Shown here: positions 12,077 through 21,519 of the stretch, piece by piece
How the letters are laid out: each line of letters starts with the position of its first letter
How positions within the stretch are numbered: the stretch's first letter is position 1
From: Pleurostoma richardsiae
Lineage: Eukaryota; Ascomycota; Sordariomycetes; Calosphaeriales; Pleurostomataceae
Assembly (NCBI GenBank): GCA_030052745.1
Contig: JANBVO010000001.1
Location: 62,001 to 126,000 of the forward strand
Length of the DNA stretch: 64,000 nucleotides
Reading direction: 5' to 3'
Made by a program: the position numbers and the translations under genes
Notes under the pieces: generated by a model
Told to the model about the DNA's origin: nothing
What the model saw: only the letters and a program-made list of their open reading frames with translations
Databases searched by the model: none

Positions 12077-12770
12077 TCACATATCCGCCAAAGGGCTAGC
12101 ACACTTAATCAGCACAAATGCAACGGAGAAAGGGTAGAAGGAACCACTTACCCAAGGAAGTCCTCGTTGATGGAGCCAATAGCCCACATCTCACCGACCT
12201 CGGTCCTGAGACCAATAATCTTGCACCGGACGTGGGTGCCTGGCTCAATGACAACGCCCTCCGAGTCATTGAACTGCGGCGGCGTCGCATTAGGATCATA
12301 CTTCATCATGCTAGGAATTAACTGGGGACAGTGGTTAGCTAAGGCCAAGCTTAAGATGCAGCCCCCTTAAGGTCATATAGCATACGTGAGATGACACGAA
12401 GAGCCGAAGAGGTCCCGCCTGAGCGAAGAAGCCGTGGGGGTTGACAGAGTAGACGACAGCGTCGACCTGGATGAATCAGTCAGGAAACAGACAGCCTCGT
12501 CAAAGCAAGGAGTCCGCGTACCGTTTCGCCCTTGAAGGGGCGCCAAACCACGGCACGGTAGCCCACGGTGAACTCAGCCAAGCCACTTCCCGGCAGGATA
12601 CGGCCTTCCGAAATATCGAAAGTGTCCATGATAGAGATGATGAAATAGTTGCCCGCACAGGTTCCCTCGACATCCTTTAGGAGCTTCGTCGTCACAAGCT
12701 CATGCATATTCCGGCCAAAATATGAAGGGTGAAGGGTGACCCGCCGCTCGAGATTGTGGAGGAAGAACAT
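12077..12770 (-). CDS. rpb7: RNA polymerase II subunit Rpb7
   Basis: Subunit of the Rpb4/Rpb7 stalk of RNA polymerase II, which binds emerging RNA and links transcription to mRNA fate; nuclear. Four exons on the minus strand: 12770-12522, 12466-12386, 12321-12152 and 12095-12077, giving 172 residues against 171 in budding yeast. The start MFFLHNLERRVTLHPSYFG and the stretch AEFTVGYRAVVWRPFKGE are the Rpb7 N-terminal tip domain. VYSVNPHGFFAQAGPL and the following residues to IGSINEDFLG form the OB-fold half. The last exon is only 19 nt and adds PLADM. It follows a 56-bp intron with GTAAGT, a CTGAT branch site and TAG. Without that splice the frame would stop right after DFLG. Start choice is firm because the family begins with MFF. 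Confidence 0.92.
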
Positions 12771-14323
12771 CTTGGCAGGACGAGCGGGATGACGAGGCCG
12801 CGTCGGCTGGCTGGTGTAGGAGAGGCTTAATCGGTCGGTCGACTCGAGACGGAGTGCTCCCGTTTACAATGCGATGTCCTCCTTTCCACGGCGTCGCCAG
12901 TACAGTTCAGCCCCAGATGCCGCAGTCTGCGGGGTGAACGGATGTCGTGATGCGCAAACTTGACAGCTCGATGATGTTGTCACACATGCAGCAGAGAGCT
13001 GCTAGATCGCCTCACAGGGGGTATGCAGCACGTCCTTGGAAGGGCAGCCAAAGGAGCGCGTGCGCCGAAGCTGTTTCGGGAATGATATGCGGCCGGGTAG
13101 AGGGTCAGCGACTTCGTAGACCCGACGTGGCGCGACCGTCGCGCATGGAGGAGCGACGTAAAGAGACGACAAAGACTGGCTCGTCTGAGGAAAAGAGTCG
13201 CCTGGACAAAAGCGCGTGCGAGGCAGAGCCTGGCAGAGCGCGCTGATCAAATCCCTGCAGTGCAGCAGAAGTCAAATCAAAAGGAAAGAAGGGACTGCGC
13301 GCATCGAGGGCGACGAGGCTGACAACCAGGACCAGGTGGAGAGGAGGGCCTGGGGGAGCTGTCTGTGCCTGAGGAAGCCGCGACGAACAATTTGGAAAAA
13401 ACCCAAGGCTGCATGATGGTCCGTGCACAGAACGGCTCTCTGCATGTACCTGTACCTCTCTGTACCTGTGCCGCCACCAATTCAGCTGTACTCCGTACCT
13501 TACACTAGACATCCCATCCCGTCCGACTGCCGGCTGGGCTTATTATCTCGACATGATCTAAGAAGTTCTACCGCCACTGACTGTACAATCAATTCCATGG
13601 GTGAAGCCTTGCCATTCGAACTATTTGACTGCTCCTTTCATTTTTATTTTTATTTTCTATTGCTTAAGTTGAGGCATCCCAACCCAGCAAGCAGTACTCG
13701 TTGCAGGCATAGCTAGCTACCTACCAGGTATCTTCCATGGAGAGCACAACATGCGGCGAGAGCTTCCCGCCACCTGAAAGTGCCATCATCCAACATGGTC
13801 GGACATGTTGAATTGCGACTCACGGACCTCGCAGTCTGTTGAACTTGACGGTGGTTTAGTTGTCGACTCAAGGGGAAGGTGCGTATCGGTACTTTTGCGC
13901 CAGTATGTAGGGACCAAACCTTAAACGGCACACCCCAAGCGTCGGGATCTCGGGAGAGCTTGGGAGCTCTGCTTCCCCACACGGCCAGCCAAGCACATGA
14001 ACGTTCGATTGAGTCCACAACCCCGGCACGCTTGCCGACCTCAGATGATCGCTCGGCTCGCCGCTCAACACAAAAAAAGGTAGAAGAATGCAACTCGAGT
14101 CTGCGGGGTTCGAACGCTGAAGACGTTCGAGAATCGACACAAAGGCTGCTGCCATCCATCCATCCGCCATCTGCAACTCAGCGCAATCTATCAAACCCCT
14201 ACATTTCTGCGTCAAATTGCGCGCGCTTCTCCCGATTCCGGACCGTCGTCGCCTGTTTCGAGGTCGATCCCGTCTGTTGCCTGAGTTCAAAGAGGGCGTA
14301 GAACAGCTTGAACAGCCTTCGAC
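12771..14323. other. intergenic, divergent promoters
   Basis: Shared upstream region of rpb7 (-) and the Mpo1-like gene (+). Frames at 13713-14428 (both strands) are open but show no family signature; they probably overlap the 5' leader of the Mpo1-like gene. Confidence 0.55.
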
Positions 14324-15084
14324 ATGTCTCTCAATCTCGAGAGGCAGCTCACCTTTGTAAGACGCACTGCGGCCCTCTAAGTCCTTGGAGATATCCTCTT
14401 TTCCCGAGACAGGCACTCTCCGCCCCATCCGGGAGTTGGTCGCCCATTCGCTAACTGCTTGTCATGTCCAGTACGGTGCCTACCACCACAACCCCGTCAA
14501 TGTCCGCATTCACATGATCTTCGTCCCGCTGATTCTCTTCTCCTTTTTCGGATTCGTACGTCCACCGTTTTAATGGCATCTCCTCGGAGTCCGGTCACTA
14601 ATATATCGATCTCGTCCAACAGTCTGCGAACTCAGGAACCATCATTCCTCTCCCGTCATGGCTCACCATCCCATACCTTCAACTCAACCTTTGCACTATC
14701 TTCTCCCTGATGTGGGGTGGGCTGTACGTCCTGCTTGAGCCTGTCGCTGGCACCGCGCTGGCTCTGATATGTCTGGGCGCCGCCGCCGTCGACAACTACC
14801 TCTTCTCGATCGCCCCCTGGACCTTCACGAAATACGCACTCATCCTGCATGTCTTCAGCTGGGTCGCGCAGTTCATCGGCCATGGGAAGTTCGAGGGCCG
14901 GGCACCCGCGCTGTTCGACAACATTTTCCAGGCTTTCTTCCTCGCGCCCCTTTTCGTGTGGCTCGAGCTCCTCTTCTCCCTGGGATACCGGGCGGAGCTT
15001 CAGAAGCGCGTCGAGAAGGCTGTCGCAAAGGAGATTGAGAAGTTCAAAGCTGAAAAGGCAACCAAGGGCACGAAAGCGCAATAA
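14324..15084 (+). CDS. Mpo1-like (DUF962) 2-hydroxy fatty acid dioxygenase
   Basis: Homologue of yeast Mpo1 (YGL010W), an ER membrane Fe(II)-dependent dioxygenase that shortens 2-hydroxy fatty acids by alpha-oxidation during phytosphingosine breakdown. Three exons, 14324-14356, 14472-14555 and 14623-15084, give 192 residues. The signature YHHNPVNVRIH with HMIFVPLILFSFFGF follows the short first exon (MSLNLERQLTF). The conserved histidines of this element are the likely metal ligands. Four hydrophobic segments follow, with HVFSWVAQFIGHGKFEGRAPAL matching the second conserved His-containing element of the family (HxxxWxxQFIGHxxxEGRxPAL). The C-terminus is a charged Lys/Glu-rich helix after the last membrane segment. 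The first exon is short but needed to supply the family's usual N-terminus. Confidence 0.9.
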
Positions 15085-15568
15085 GTCAAATTCTCGCTGT
15101 TCTTTGCCAAAGAAGGACGCTGTGCCTAGCAATCATATGAAAAAGAAGGCCGCGTGAACGAGGTACAATAAGATGGTGTGCACATGAATACTGAAGAGAG
15201 AATATAGGGAGGATCCTGATGCTGTTGGAAGTTTCGGGGAGTCGGGAGGAATTGGAAGGCCGAGTCACAGCAAAGGAGTCCATAAGAGATACCCAACAGA
15301 TGGTTACGAATAGGTTCAAGTGGTAAGATCACCGGAAAGAGCGAGGAGAAAAGAAATTGGTGACAAGCTGGTATTCGGCATCTAATTGCACGGAGGAGGC
15401 ACGCCTCTCCCCATCCTTACCCTCACACACGATACCTATTCATGGGTATGGGAGGCAAAGCAGTCGTCTCCCGATCCCACAAAGACCAGAAAGCATAAAG
15501 AAGCAATGACGTTTAAAAGACATGCCTTTCCTCTTCTCCCTTTGTCCTTCGCGCATCCAGACTTCCTC
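15085..15568. other. intergenic, convergent 3' ends
   Basis: Space between the Mpo1-like gene (+) and the orphan at 15569 (-), both ending here. It should hold two 3' UTRs; no other feature seen. Confidence 0.6.
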
Positions 15569-16870
15569 TTAGCCCGCTGACCTTTGTCCCCCTCCCTCGA
15601 TAGCAAGTGCACTGGCGCAAGCAAACGAGGAAACCGAACTCTGGGCCGACGCCGATCGGAACGGCAGCTTCGCACTCATCCAGCCCTTCTTCTTGCCGCT
15701 CACACCCCCCTCCCACCGGCGGAACGGCTCGGTGGTGCCCTTGACCAGCCTCGACATGCTGATCTCGGTGTCGAAGAAGCGGTCCACTGCGCTCTTCACC
15801 TTGTTAGCACTGGCGTCACTCTTCTTCGTTGACGTTCCCCCTGTACGCACCTGAGACCCGCCCGCGGACTTGGCCATCGCCGCCACCGTCTTCACCCCCG
15901 TCCGCAGCTTCAGCGGCGGCGGGCGCCGCTTCTCCCCCTTCGTGGCCGTCCGGTCTTCTCTTGCCACCCCGGCTGTCGCCTCCTTCTCCCGCTGCAGCCG
16001 CGCCGCCTCCCTGGCCTTCTGGACCTCCAGCTGGCGCCGGGCCCCGGCCGCGGCCGCGTCCTCCCGGCGGTACTGCGAGTTCTGCTGGCGGAACTGCTGC
16101 CGCAGGACGGCGCGCGACGGGAAGTCCAGGGTCGGCTCGGCGTTGAGCGGCGGGCTGGGCGATCGCACGAGCGGTGGCCGAGGAGGCGGCCGGGGGTCCT
16201 TGAAGACGGAGCCTGCACGCTCAGAGCTTCCTGGTGTGCGCGGCGTCCGTGGGACAGGCGGGAAGTAGTTCTTGTTCTGTCGGGCGTGCGGTGTGACTTC
16301 CCTCTCGCGATGCCGCTGCTGCCGTGGCGGAGATGCTCCTCGTCGACCGGAGGGGCGGTCGATGGGTTGCCTGGTATCCGAAGTGCTGGTTGCTCGGTCA
16401 GACACAGCGTGTCTGCGCTGGGACGAATGTCCCCTATTAGTCTCGCCCTTAGGCACTCGAGGGAGAGGCTTGAGTGGCTTTCCTGGCAACGGTTTTGCTG
16501 TCGCGGCGTACCTGGCGTGCTGCATCGTCACGTCTTCCCAGAAGGGATCTCGGCGGCCAGAGGGCCCAACATGGGCCTCGCGAGGCAAAGATGGGAGCTC
16601 CTTGCCTTGCGTCTGCCACCCGTCTCCGGGCGCGCGTCTTACCTCTCTGCGTGACCTCTTCTGAGCGCATGATAAGCACAGGTCCCTAGAGTATGTAGTG
16701 GTTTCCACCAGCTTCCCACAATTCCAAGTCGCTGGTCCAGTGAAGAGTCGAGTGAGGGCTGTCCAGCAGCCCTCACTCTCTGTTTTCTTCCTGAAGTTCC
16801 TGCAGTGGCTGATCTGTGACTGGGCGGTCTGATGGCCGCAGCGGAATTTGAGGAAGACCTTGCGGCACAT
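15569..16870 (-). CDS. orphan Cys-rich N-terminus, basic disordered protein
   Basis: Intronless, 433 residues, function not recognised. The first 75 residues hold a spaced Cys/His set: Cys2, Cys11, His13, Cys23, Cys35, Cys51, Cys68 and Cys71, the last pair as CLSC. This suggests a small zinc-binding fold of a kind seen at the start of many fungal hypothetical proteins. The remainder is rich in Arg, Pro, Ser and Lys and contains many PPRPP-type stretches. A charged, probably helical region (about 250-310) reads like a coiled coil with QFRQQNSQYRRE and repeated EAARLQREKE. A conserved-looking tail near 370-410 (VKSAVDRFFDTEISMSRLV, then EPFRRWEGG) may be a short functional motif. It is divergent from the gene at 17456, and the two share a 585-bp promoter region. 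Confidence 0.65.
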   Translation of the reverse strand: MCRKVFLKFRCGHQTAQSQISHCRNFRKKTESEGCWTALTRLFTGPATWNCGKLVETTTYSRDLCLSCAQKRSRREVRRAPGDGWQTQGKELPSLPREAHVGPSGRRDPFWEDVTMQHARYAATAKPLPGKPLKPLPRVPKGETNRGHSSQRRHAVSDRATSTSDTRQPIDRPSGRRGASPPRQQRHREREVTPHARQNKNYFPPVPRTPRTPGSSERAGSVFKDPRPPPRPPLVRSPSPPLNAEPTLDFPSRAVLRQQFRQQNSQYRREDAAAAGARRQLEVQKAREAARLQREKEATAGVAREDRTATKGEKRRPPPLKLRTGVKTVAAMAKSAGGSQVRTGGTSTKKSDASANKVKSAVDRFFDTEISMSRLVKGTTEPFRRWEGGVSGKKKGWMSAKLPFRSASAQSSVSSFACASALAIEGGGQRSAG

Positions 16871-17455
16871 GGTGTAAGATTGGCATGTACGTCCTGAAGA
16901 TTGGTTTGTCTTCCTTTTTCTCGCTGAAAGTCGTTAGACAGGTGAAAAGGTTCAGAGACTGGGCCGCCATGGTCGTGACCGTGTTGTGTCTGCTGCTTAT
17001 ATTTCCCCCTGAACGAGACAACCGTCAGAGACAAGCTCCCACAACTCTACAAAGCAGACCATTGTTCTCTGGACAAAAGCCTTGTTCTCTGAATAACATC
17101 TTTATCTTTGAAATATACAGACAAAGGACGGTCAGTGACCTGTTGTAGGTTGGATCTCGGATTCTAGAGGTGACTGGGCCAGGCGTTCACAATCCCTGAC
17201 AGGACCTGACTTCCCGCTCTTTCTATAACCGCTTGAACAGTGACACTGTTCGGGCCTGGTTCTGAGCTCGGTCCATCAGTTGCAGAAGCATATATGGCTT
17301 GTCTCATGGTCGTTTTGATGTGCTATCCTCCTGCTGTTGGATCAACCACTGCTCATATTCATGACCAGCGAGTAATACCAGCATAGAACGACCACAGAGA
17401 CCGTATCCACAAGCCATCGCTCACATCCCGTGAGAGCCAAGCCAAGACTTCCACA
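16871..17455. other. divergent promoter region of two orphan genes
   Basis: 585 bp between two head-to-head intronless genes. No recognisable coding sequence. Confidence 0.5.
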
Positions 17456-18877
17456 ATGTGGAAGAAGTTCTTCGGGCTCGGTCGCGACAGCGACTCGAGC
17501 CGCGGGAAACGAAGCATCGGACGTTTTGGCCAACGGCGGATGGCACCACCCCCGCGAGGAGCTGACCAGTTCCAAGTGTTTGTGGATGCTGACGACAGCT
17601 CTGTGCGCTCGGCGGCTGCCCGCGACAAGGCAACCCAAGAGCTCAAGCTTGTCATCAGGCAGGAGGTCTCCCGGGCGAAGACGGCTCAAGTGGACAACAG
17701 CTTTTGGGCCCGTATCAACCGCCCGAGGAGCCCCGACTCGTCATCAGACCTGTGTGATTATTCGTCTGACGACGAACTCGACATTCGCTACGCGGATAGA
17801 GAAGATTTCTACGCCAATATTACGCGTTATGACTCCCCCAGACACAACGAGCTTCGCGGACGCAAGGTGATGAAGCCTAGCAACCCGCCACACCAGCAGT
17901 ACGACCGCGACGACGACGGGCTCTCCCTTCCACGCCGAGCTTTTCCAGAACTGGAGGACTCGCAGGACTGGCGCCACGCGGCTCGGGCCCACGACGAGTG
18001 GGTGGCTAGTCGCCGTGTCCGCTCCAACCCTGCGGCGAGCCCCCGGCAGCCGCACTGCCAGGTGAGTGGTCACCGGTCCTCCCCTCCTCGCAGGTTCACT
18101 GCTCTCACCTCGCACCCTATTGACTCCAGTTCTCTCCCCGACTGGCAGGCTTATCTGCGCTGGTTCGATATGGGGAGGCCCCAGGAGCTCCAGCGCGCAG
18201 CCACGCGGACTCCAGAGCCCCGCACGGGTGTTCCTGTCCGGCGTAGCCAGATTGTGGAGCCTCTTCCCATCGGTCCGGCGACGATCTTCATGGACATGGT
18301 AAGCCGGTGGGAGGCCTACCTCGACGCGGAGGACGTCCGCGTGGACCGCGAGCGGCCGGTGTTTCCACAGCGGGCGTTCACAGCCCCTGAGCCCTGGGGA
18401 CACGGCTGGCGACATGTCCTGGACATCCAAGCGGGCGACGCCGGAGACGGCGCCGACGTCTTCGAGCTCTCCGCCACTCCCGCAGCGCAGGTCTTCGAGC
18501 TCCTCGCGGCTCCTCCCCAGAGCCCCGGGTTCCAGCGCTCGGGCGCTCCCTCGCCGGAGCCTCTCCAGAGCCCATGGTCCCCCCGTGGTCTCTCCCCGAC
18601 TACTCCCGCGCCCACCCCCCGGTCGCTCGGGATGCTCCCCGGCGATCCCTCTTTCGGCCCGCGCAGGCCCCGGGCCAACCGCGGGTCCCGACCCGACTCC
18701 CCATGTCCATTTGCTTTCGAGACCGACGAGTTCGCAGACGCCGACGAAGGGGAGCAGCGGCGCCGATACGTCCTCGGCGACGCGGACTACGAGGGACGTG
18801 ACTTCCCCTGGCCACCCAGGATGGACGGCTCGGGCAATGGTCCTCGGGCCTCGGAGAGTACCTTCGAAGATGAATAA
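17456..18877 (+). CDS. orphan Pro/Asp-rich protein
   Basis: Open frame of 473 residues with strong GC-rich codon bias; no family recognised. The start MWKKFFGLGRDSDSSRGK is basic and amphipathic, resembling a short membrane- or organelle-targeting helix, but this is weak. The body is disordered-looking, with many Arg, Asp, Pro and Ser residues. Two short related segments occur, DWQAYLRW near residue 226 and SRWEAYLDAE near 282, hinting at an old internal duplication. Two in-frame stretches have intron-like ends: 18062-18148 (GTGAGT...CAG, 87 nt) and 18299-18370 (GTAAGC...CAG, 72 nt). Removing either keeps the frame, so shorter isoforms or a spliced true product are possible. A pyrimidine tract lies just after the stop (about 18890-18930). 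Confidence 0.6.
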   Translation: MWKKFFGLGRDSDSSRGKRSIGRFGQRRMAPPPRGADQFQVFVDADDSSVRSAAARDKATQELKLVIRQEVSRAKTAQVDNSFWARINRPRSPDSSSDLCDYSSDDELDIRYADREDFYANITRYDSPRHNELRGRKVMKPSNPPHQQYDRDDDGLSLPRRAFPELEDSQDWRHAARAHDEWVASRRVRSNPAASPRQPHCQVSGHRSSPPRRFTALTSHPIDSSSLPDWQAYLRWFDMGRPQELQRAATRTPEPRTGVPVRRSQIVEPLPIGPATIFMDMVSRWEAYLDAEDVRVDRERPVFPQRAFTAPEPWGHGWRHVLDIQAGDAGDGADVFELSATPAAQVFELLAAPPQSPGFQRSGAPSPEPLQSPWSPRGLSPTTPAPTPRSLGMLPGDPSFGPRRPRANRGSRPDSPCPFAFETDEFADADEGEQRRRYVLGDADYEGRDFPWPPRMDGSGNGPRASESTFEDE

Positions 18878-19353
18878 GTGGTGAGTCTAATCCCCTCCCC
18901 CCCCCTCCCCCCTCTTTTCCCTCTCCATTGTTCTGCTTTCATCTCCTACTTCAGATCTACTGCTGGGGCAAGTGCCCGAGAGCTTGTCGTTCTGTATTGC
19001 TGGAGATGATTATTGCCTAGTCTGGCCGAAACTGGACACAACAGCATCTTCCCGTTTTGTCTTTGGGCAGGATAATAGACAGGGAGGAGGCACATTATAG
19101 ACTGCATATCACACTAAGAAAATAAAATTAAAAAAAAAGACAAAACAGTAAAGACTTATTATTATCATCGTCGTAGAATCGTGGGCGTCAGTTTTACGTG
19201 AAAATGTACGTCAAAACATCCATAAAGCGCAGCCACGCCGACATTTGTAACCCGTTTCCCCGTACACGCTGGTCCGAGTGCCACAGCAAGAAAGTAAGAC
19301 GTTTCCAAGCTCCCAGTTCCCGCCTTCGTTGGGCAGTTACTCTCCGCCCCTGA
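18878..19353. other. intergenic, convergent 3' ends
   Basis: Contains a C/T-only tract (about 18895-18925) and an A-rich patch (19120-19150), consistent with 3' UTR and polyadenylation sequence of the flanking convergent genes. No coding signal. Confidence 0.55.
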
Positions 19354-20648
19354 TTACAGAGCAAGGGATAGCAGACTGTTCAAGGAGCCGAGGCTACCGA
19401 CGTTGGCCGTGATGCTCGCAACCAGGTTGGCCAGATTGGTGCTCTGGTCGGACGTAAGATTGCTTGCAATGTCTTTAAAGAATACTGTTAGCATATTCAC
19501 CTCACTCTCGAGAAAGGGGTTGAGAGACTTACCGCTGACGTTGCCAAGTCCGGTCAGGAGCGAGACAACCGACTGGACAATGTCGACAATCACACCGAGG
19601 ACGGAGGAGCCGCTGCCGAGGTTGGACAGGCCAGAAGCATCAGCAGAGACGCTAGTATCACCGACATTAACACCAAGATCGCCGCTGATGTTGAGACCAT
19701 TGAGCTTGCCCAGCGGCTTCAGAGCATCGCTGAGATCATCGACCTCGTCAAGGAGATCGTCGATCTTGTCACCGATGCAGGCGACGGTCGTGCAGTTCCC
19801 AATGAGAGTGTCCACTGCGGATAAGTTAGATCCGCAACTATATCAAAGTTGCTGGGCTAGGGGGCCTTACGAATGATGTCGACGATCCCCGTCGCCTTGC
19901 TGGCGATCTTGCTCAGGCCATCGACGCCACCGACAGCGGCGAGCGACGTCTCCGCGGACGAGGATAGCGACCTGGCAACGTTGCGGCCTTGCCACGGGGT
20001 GTTTGCCTTCCGGGGCAGCACCGGCACCGGAATGGGCGTCGCGATGGTCGGGACCTTCGTATATGTGACGTTGGCCTCCTTTCGGGGGATGATGACCGGA
20101 ATAGGCGTCTCAATCGTCGGGACCTTCGTGTATGTAATGTTGGCCTCCTTTCTCGGGATGATCACCGGGATGGGTGTCTCGATCGTTGGCACCTTCGTAT
20201 ATGTGATATTGGCCTCCTTCCGGGGGATGATGACCGGAATGGGTGTTTCAATGGTCGGCACCTTCGTATATGTAATGTTGGCTTCCTTTCGGGGAATTAT
20301 GACCGGGATGGGTGTCTCGATCGTTGGCACCTTTGTGTAAGTGATGTTCGCTTCCTTCCTAGGGACAACGACCGGGATGGGTGTCTCGATCGTTGGTACT
20401 TTCGTGTACGTGATGTTGGCTTCCTTCCTAGGGACAACGACCGGGATGGGCGTCTCGATCGTGGGTACCTTCGTGTACGTGATGTTGGCCTCATTCCGGT
20501 GATGGATGCGGGGGATCGGCGTATCAATCGTCGGCACCTTCGTGTGCGTGGCATTGGCTCCGAAGTGATGATGTCCGTTCCTAAAACGTCCCGGAGGCGA
20601 GGCCAAGACGCCAGCGGCCAAGGCGAGGGTGAGCAGGGCAGCCTTCAT
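19354..20648 (-). CDS. secreted protein with eight 23-residue repeats
   Basis: Predicted secreted or cell-wall protein, 396 residues, function unknown. Exons on the minus strand: 20648-19871, 19814-19533, 19484-19354. A signal peptide MKAALLTLALAAGVLAS is followed by a short His-rich stretch. Residues 31-214 are eight tandem 23-residue units of the type ANITYTKVPTIETPIPV plus a PRKE-type end, nearly all carrying an N-glycosylation sequon (NAT, NIT or NVT). The C-terminal 180 residues are helical and Leu/Ser/Asp-rich, with a single Cys pair (GNCTTVACIGDK), then DDLLDEVDDLSDALKPL. The second intron (19485-19532, 48 nt) has GTAAGT, CTAAC and CAG, yet is in frame, so a product with 16 extra residues is possible. 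A TATA-like box lies at 20785-20790. Dibasic RK followed by EA at each repeat end recalls processed peptide precursors, but kexin prefers KR. Confidence 0.78.
20007..20558 (-). repeat. eight tandem 69-bp coding repeats
   Basis: Eight direct units of 69 bp inside the secreted-protein gene, each encoding 23 residues. The inner six units are nearly identical at the protein level (VVV or VII variants) but differ at many synonymous bases. The outer units are more diverged, the usual pattern for repeats that expand and contract from the middle. Confidence 0.93.
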
Positions 20649-21519
20649 TTTGGAAAACGTAGGTCAAAAGGAATGAGCGAGCGATAGAGACTATTGGAGG
20701 TATGGAAACGTCTTCTTTCAAGCTGATGCTGGAACCCAGAGCGGAGATAGAACCGCCCTCACCGGGGAAGGGAACCCATCTTCTCTTATAGAGGATTACC
20801 ATCGTCCTGCCTCCATCCACCAGGGGCCCTGTTGCATTCCACTGGCCGGCAACGACTAGCCGTTCTACACCTTGATGTTCCGTTCGGTATCTCGACCGCC
20901 ATGGACTCTGCATATCACGACATCTGCAGCGATAAAAGCGTGGTACGGCATATGGAGACCAAAGAGCAAGAAAGGGAGACGAGATCGCCTTGACAGGAAG
21001 TGAATACCGAGACCGAAGAATACACTGGTATGCTCATCGCGTAAACACTAGGGGTGTGGCCAATGGATTGAACGTTGATGTCCCTTCCGCACACATCTAG
21101 GAATCCCCTGCTTATGAAGATTGTCGCCAATCCACCGACATGATGGGTAGCGATCCACAAAGGTTGTCGGAGTTGTCGGGTGTGGCTGGCGTTTGAGCCT
21201 CTTCTGCAGTTGTCAAGGGAGAAGCTATAGCCGACCGGCATGCGAGTGGGCCAAGACAAGATTTGACAGGTGAGACATCCAGGAGTAACGTCTTTTAGTC
21301 ACTCTCGACAGTGGATCCAGAGACGACAGTTGGAGCCAGATGTTAGTCGGCCCGCTGAAATGGCTCACATACATTCCAGCAAAGCATATGAGGTAGGAGG
21401 CTTTCTCTTTCACCACTACACCAGGGCCAAAACTCGTCCGCGCTTATTTTGACAAAATGGCAATGATCGTTGTCGTGATCGGCACCACTTCTTCGCAGAG
21501 GCTGGTCAATACTGAGCGC
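20649..21519. other. intergenic
   Basis: Promoter of the repeat-protein gene at left and 3' flank of the ubiquitin hydrolase at right. No credible gene; short frames only. Confidence 0.55.
20785..20790 (-). promoter_or_regulatory. TATA-like box of the repeat-protein gene
   Basis: On the minus strand the sequence reads CTCTATAAGAG, about 137 nt before the start codon at 20648, a plausible core promoter position for a well-expressed secreted protein. Confidence 0.45.

Noticed and set aside
14095-14125. GGGGTTCGAACGC resembling a tRNA T-loop
   Set aside because: The surrounding sequence does not form a cloverleaf.
20007-20558. Regular 69-bp repeats as a CRISPR-like array
   Set aside because: There are no unique spacers; the units are contiguous, in frame and code for a repeated peptide in a eukaryotic gene.
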